NCBI GenBank assembly: GCA_029863245.1
Contig: JAOTVV010000033.1
Span: 1-33,083, forward strand
DNA from: Gemmatimonadota bacterium
GTDB taxonomy: Bacteria; Gemmatimonadota; Gemmatimonadetes; Gemmatimonadales; GWC2-71-9
DNA: 33,083 bases
Direction: 5' to 3'
Numbering within the stretch: position 1 is the first letter of the stretch; the number at the start of each line of letters is the position of its first letter. Shown here in pieces: positions 32,836-33,083 of the stretch. The notes beneath the pieces were generated by a model, which worked only from the letters and a program-made list of their open reading frames with translations, was not told the origin of the DNA and ran no database searches. The position numbers and the translations under genes were made by a program.

Positions 32836-32928
32836 GGAACCTCCCTCACTTTCGTAGACACTTTCACCTAACCAGGGGTGGTGTCGATGGCACGCGCGGG
32901 ACCACGGAAGACCCGCGAGTACCGTCTT
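32836..32928 (+). mobile_element. IS3-type left end, truncated after 14 codons of OrfA
   Basis: The same leader as at 27659 (ACACTTTCACCTAACCAGGG) leads to ATG 32887 and MARAGPRKTREYRL, the start of IS3 OrfA. At 32928 the homology ends exactly where TGTTACCCATGTG of another element begins. This is a nested insertion: the IS481-like element cut into the IS3-type OrfA. Confidence 0.8.
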
Positions 32929-33083
32929 GTTACCCATGTGCCCGGTCCGTACCCGATGAACGGCCGGGCTGATAGGTAACAGATAGACCGGGATATAGGT
33001 AACACATCATTCCCGGGGTTGGCGGAAGCGATTGCGGTTGTGCGCGCCGATGATCGCGCGTGTGCGTTCGTGAAAGCGTCCGA
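32928..33083 (-). mobile_element. IS481-like insertion sequence end (continues right)
   Basis: From 32928 there are several GTTACC/GGTAAC motifs in alternating orientation (TGTTACCCATGTG at 32928, GATAGGTAACAGATAG at 32971-32986, ATAGGTAACA near 32995) separated by CCGG-containing spacers, an arrangement I associate with terminal regions of IS481-type elements (recollection). On the minus strand the frame from 33081 leftward reads GRFHERTRAIIGAHNRNRFR then QPRE and TGA, which could be the C-terminal end of its transposase. The rest lies beyond the window. Confidence 0.55.

Overview
The window is GC-rich bacterial DNA with no rRNA, tRNA, CRISPR array or prophage visible. The gene content points to a Gemmatimonadota bacterium or a close soil/sediment relative, probably a metagenome-type sequence: many small secreted lipoproteins of unknown function, two DUF885 metallopeptidase-like proteins, multihaem cytochromes, an HsmA-like membrane protein, and lipoproteins carrying the 'GCYTL..GPW' signature. 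This taxonomic call is inference from protein style, not from a marker gene.

Left part (1-5262): the most striking locus. A cytochrome open at the left edge carries nine exact-period 225-bp (75-residue) tandem repeats and at least 30 CxxCH haem sites. It is followed by an outer-membrane beta-barrel protein (2246-3781), whose stop codon overlaps the start of an inner-membrane-anchored iron-sulphur/flavin NAD(P)H oxidoreductase (3781-5094). The three look like one transcription unit and could form an electron route between a cytoplasmic or inner-membrane NAD(P)H-linked reductase and a very long periplasmic or extracellular haem chain. A short remnant of a second flavoprotein copy lies just downstream (about 5196-5262).

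Middle part (5500-26017): mostly housekeeping-style and single-function genes. They are a di-haem oxidoreductase interrupted by an in-frame TGA (minus strand); a DUF885 peptidase; a lipoprotein; a two-gene unit encoding a doubled ASKHA-type activase fused to a DUF2229 region plus a separate Cys-rich dehydratase-like partner; a MATE transporter; several small lipoproteins; an HsmA-family protein; a SnoaL-like lipoprotein; a DinB-like protein; a VIT1/CCC1-like transporter; a second, Tat-type DUF885 peptidase; a CLC chloride channel with CBS and TrkA-C-like domains (minus strand); and a secreted DUF1080 protein. Several pairs of short dispersed repeats sit in the intergenic gaps.

Right part (26018-33083): an accessory, decayed region. 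It holds an aldo/keto reductase fragment with a frameshift, a 74-bp repeat pair, an autoregulation-type HTH/membrane protein operon with a near-consensus promoter, an IS3-type insertion-sequence start fused in frame to a lipoprotein gene, two SnoaL-like proteins, a frameshifted BrnT-like toxin followed by an antitoxin-like tail, a glutaminyl cyclase lipoprotein, a secreted MetX-like hydrolase, a small glycine-rich membrane protein, and a Uma2-type nuclease. At the right edge one insertion sequence (IS481-like ends) is inserted into another (IS3-type). The mix of fragments, broken genes and IS ends marks a site of repeated insertion and loss.
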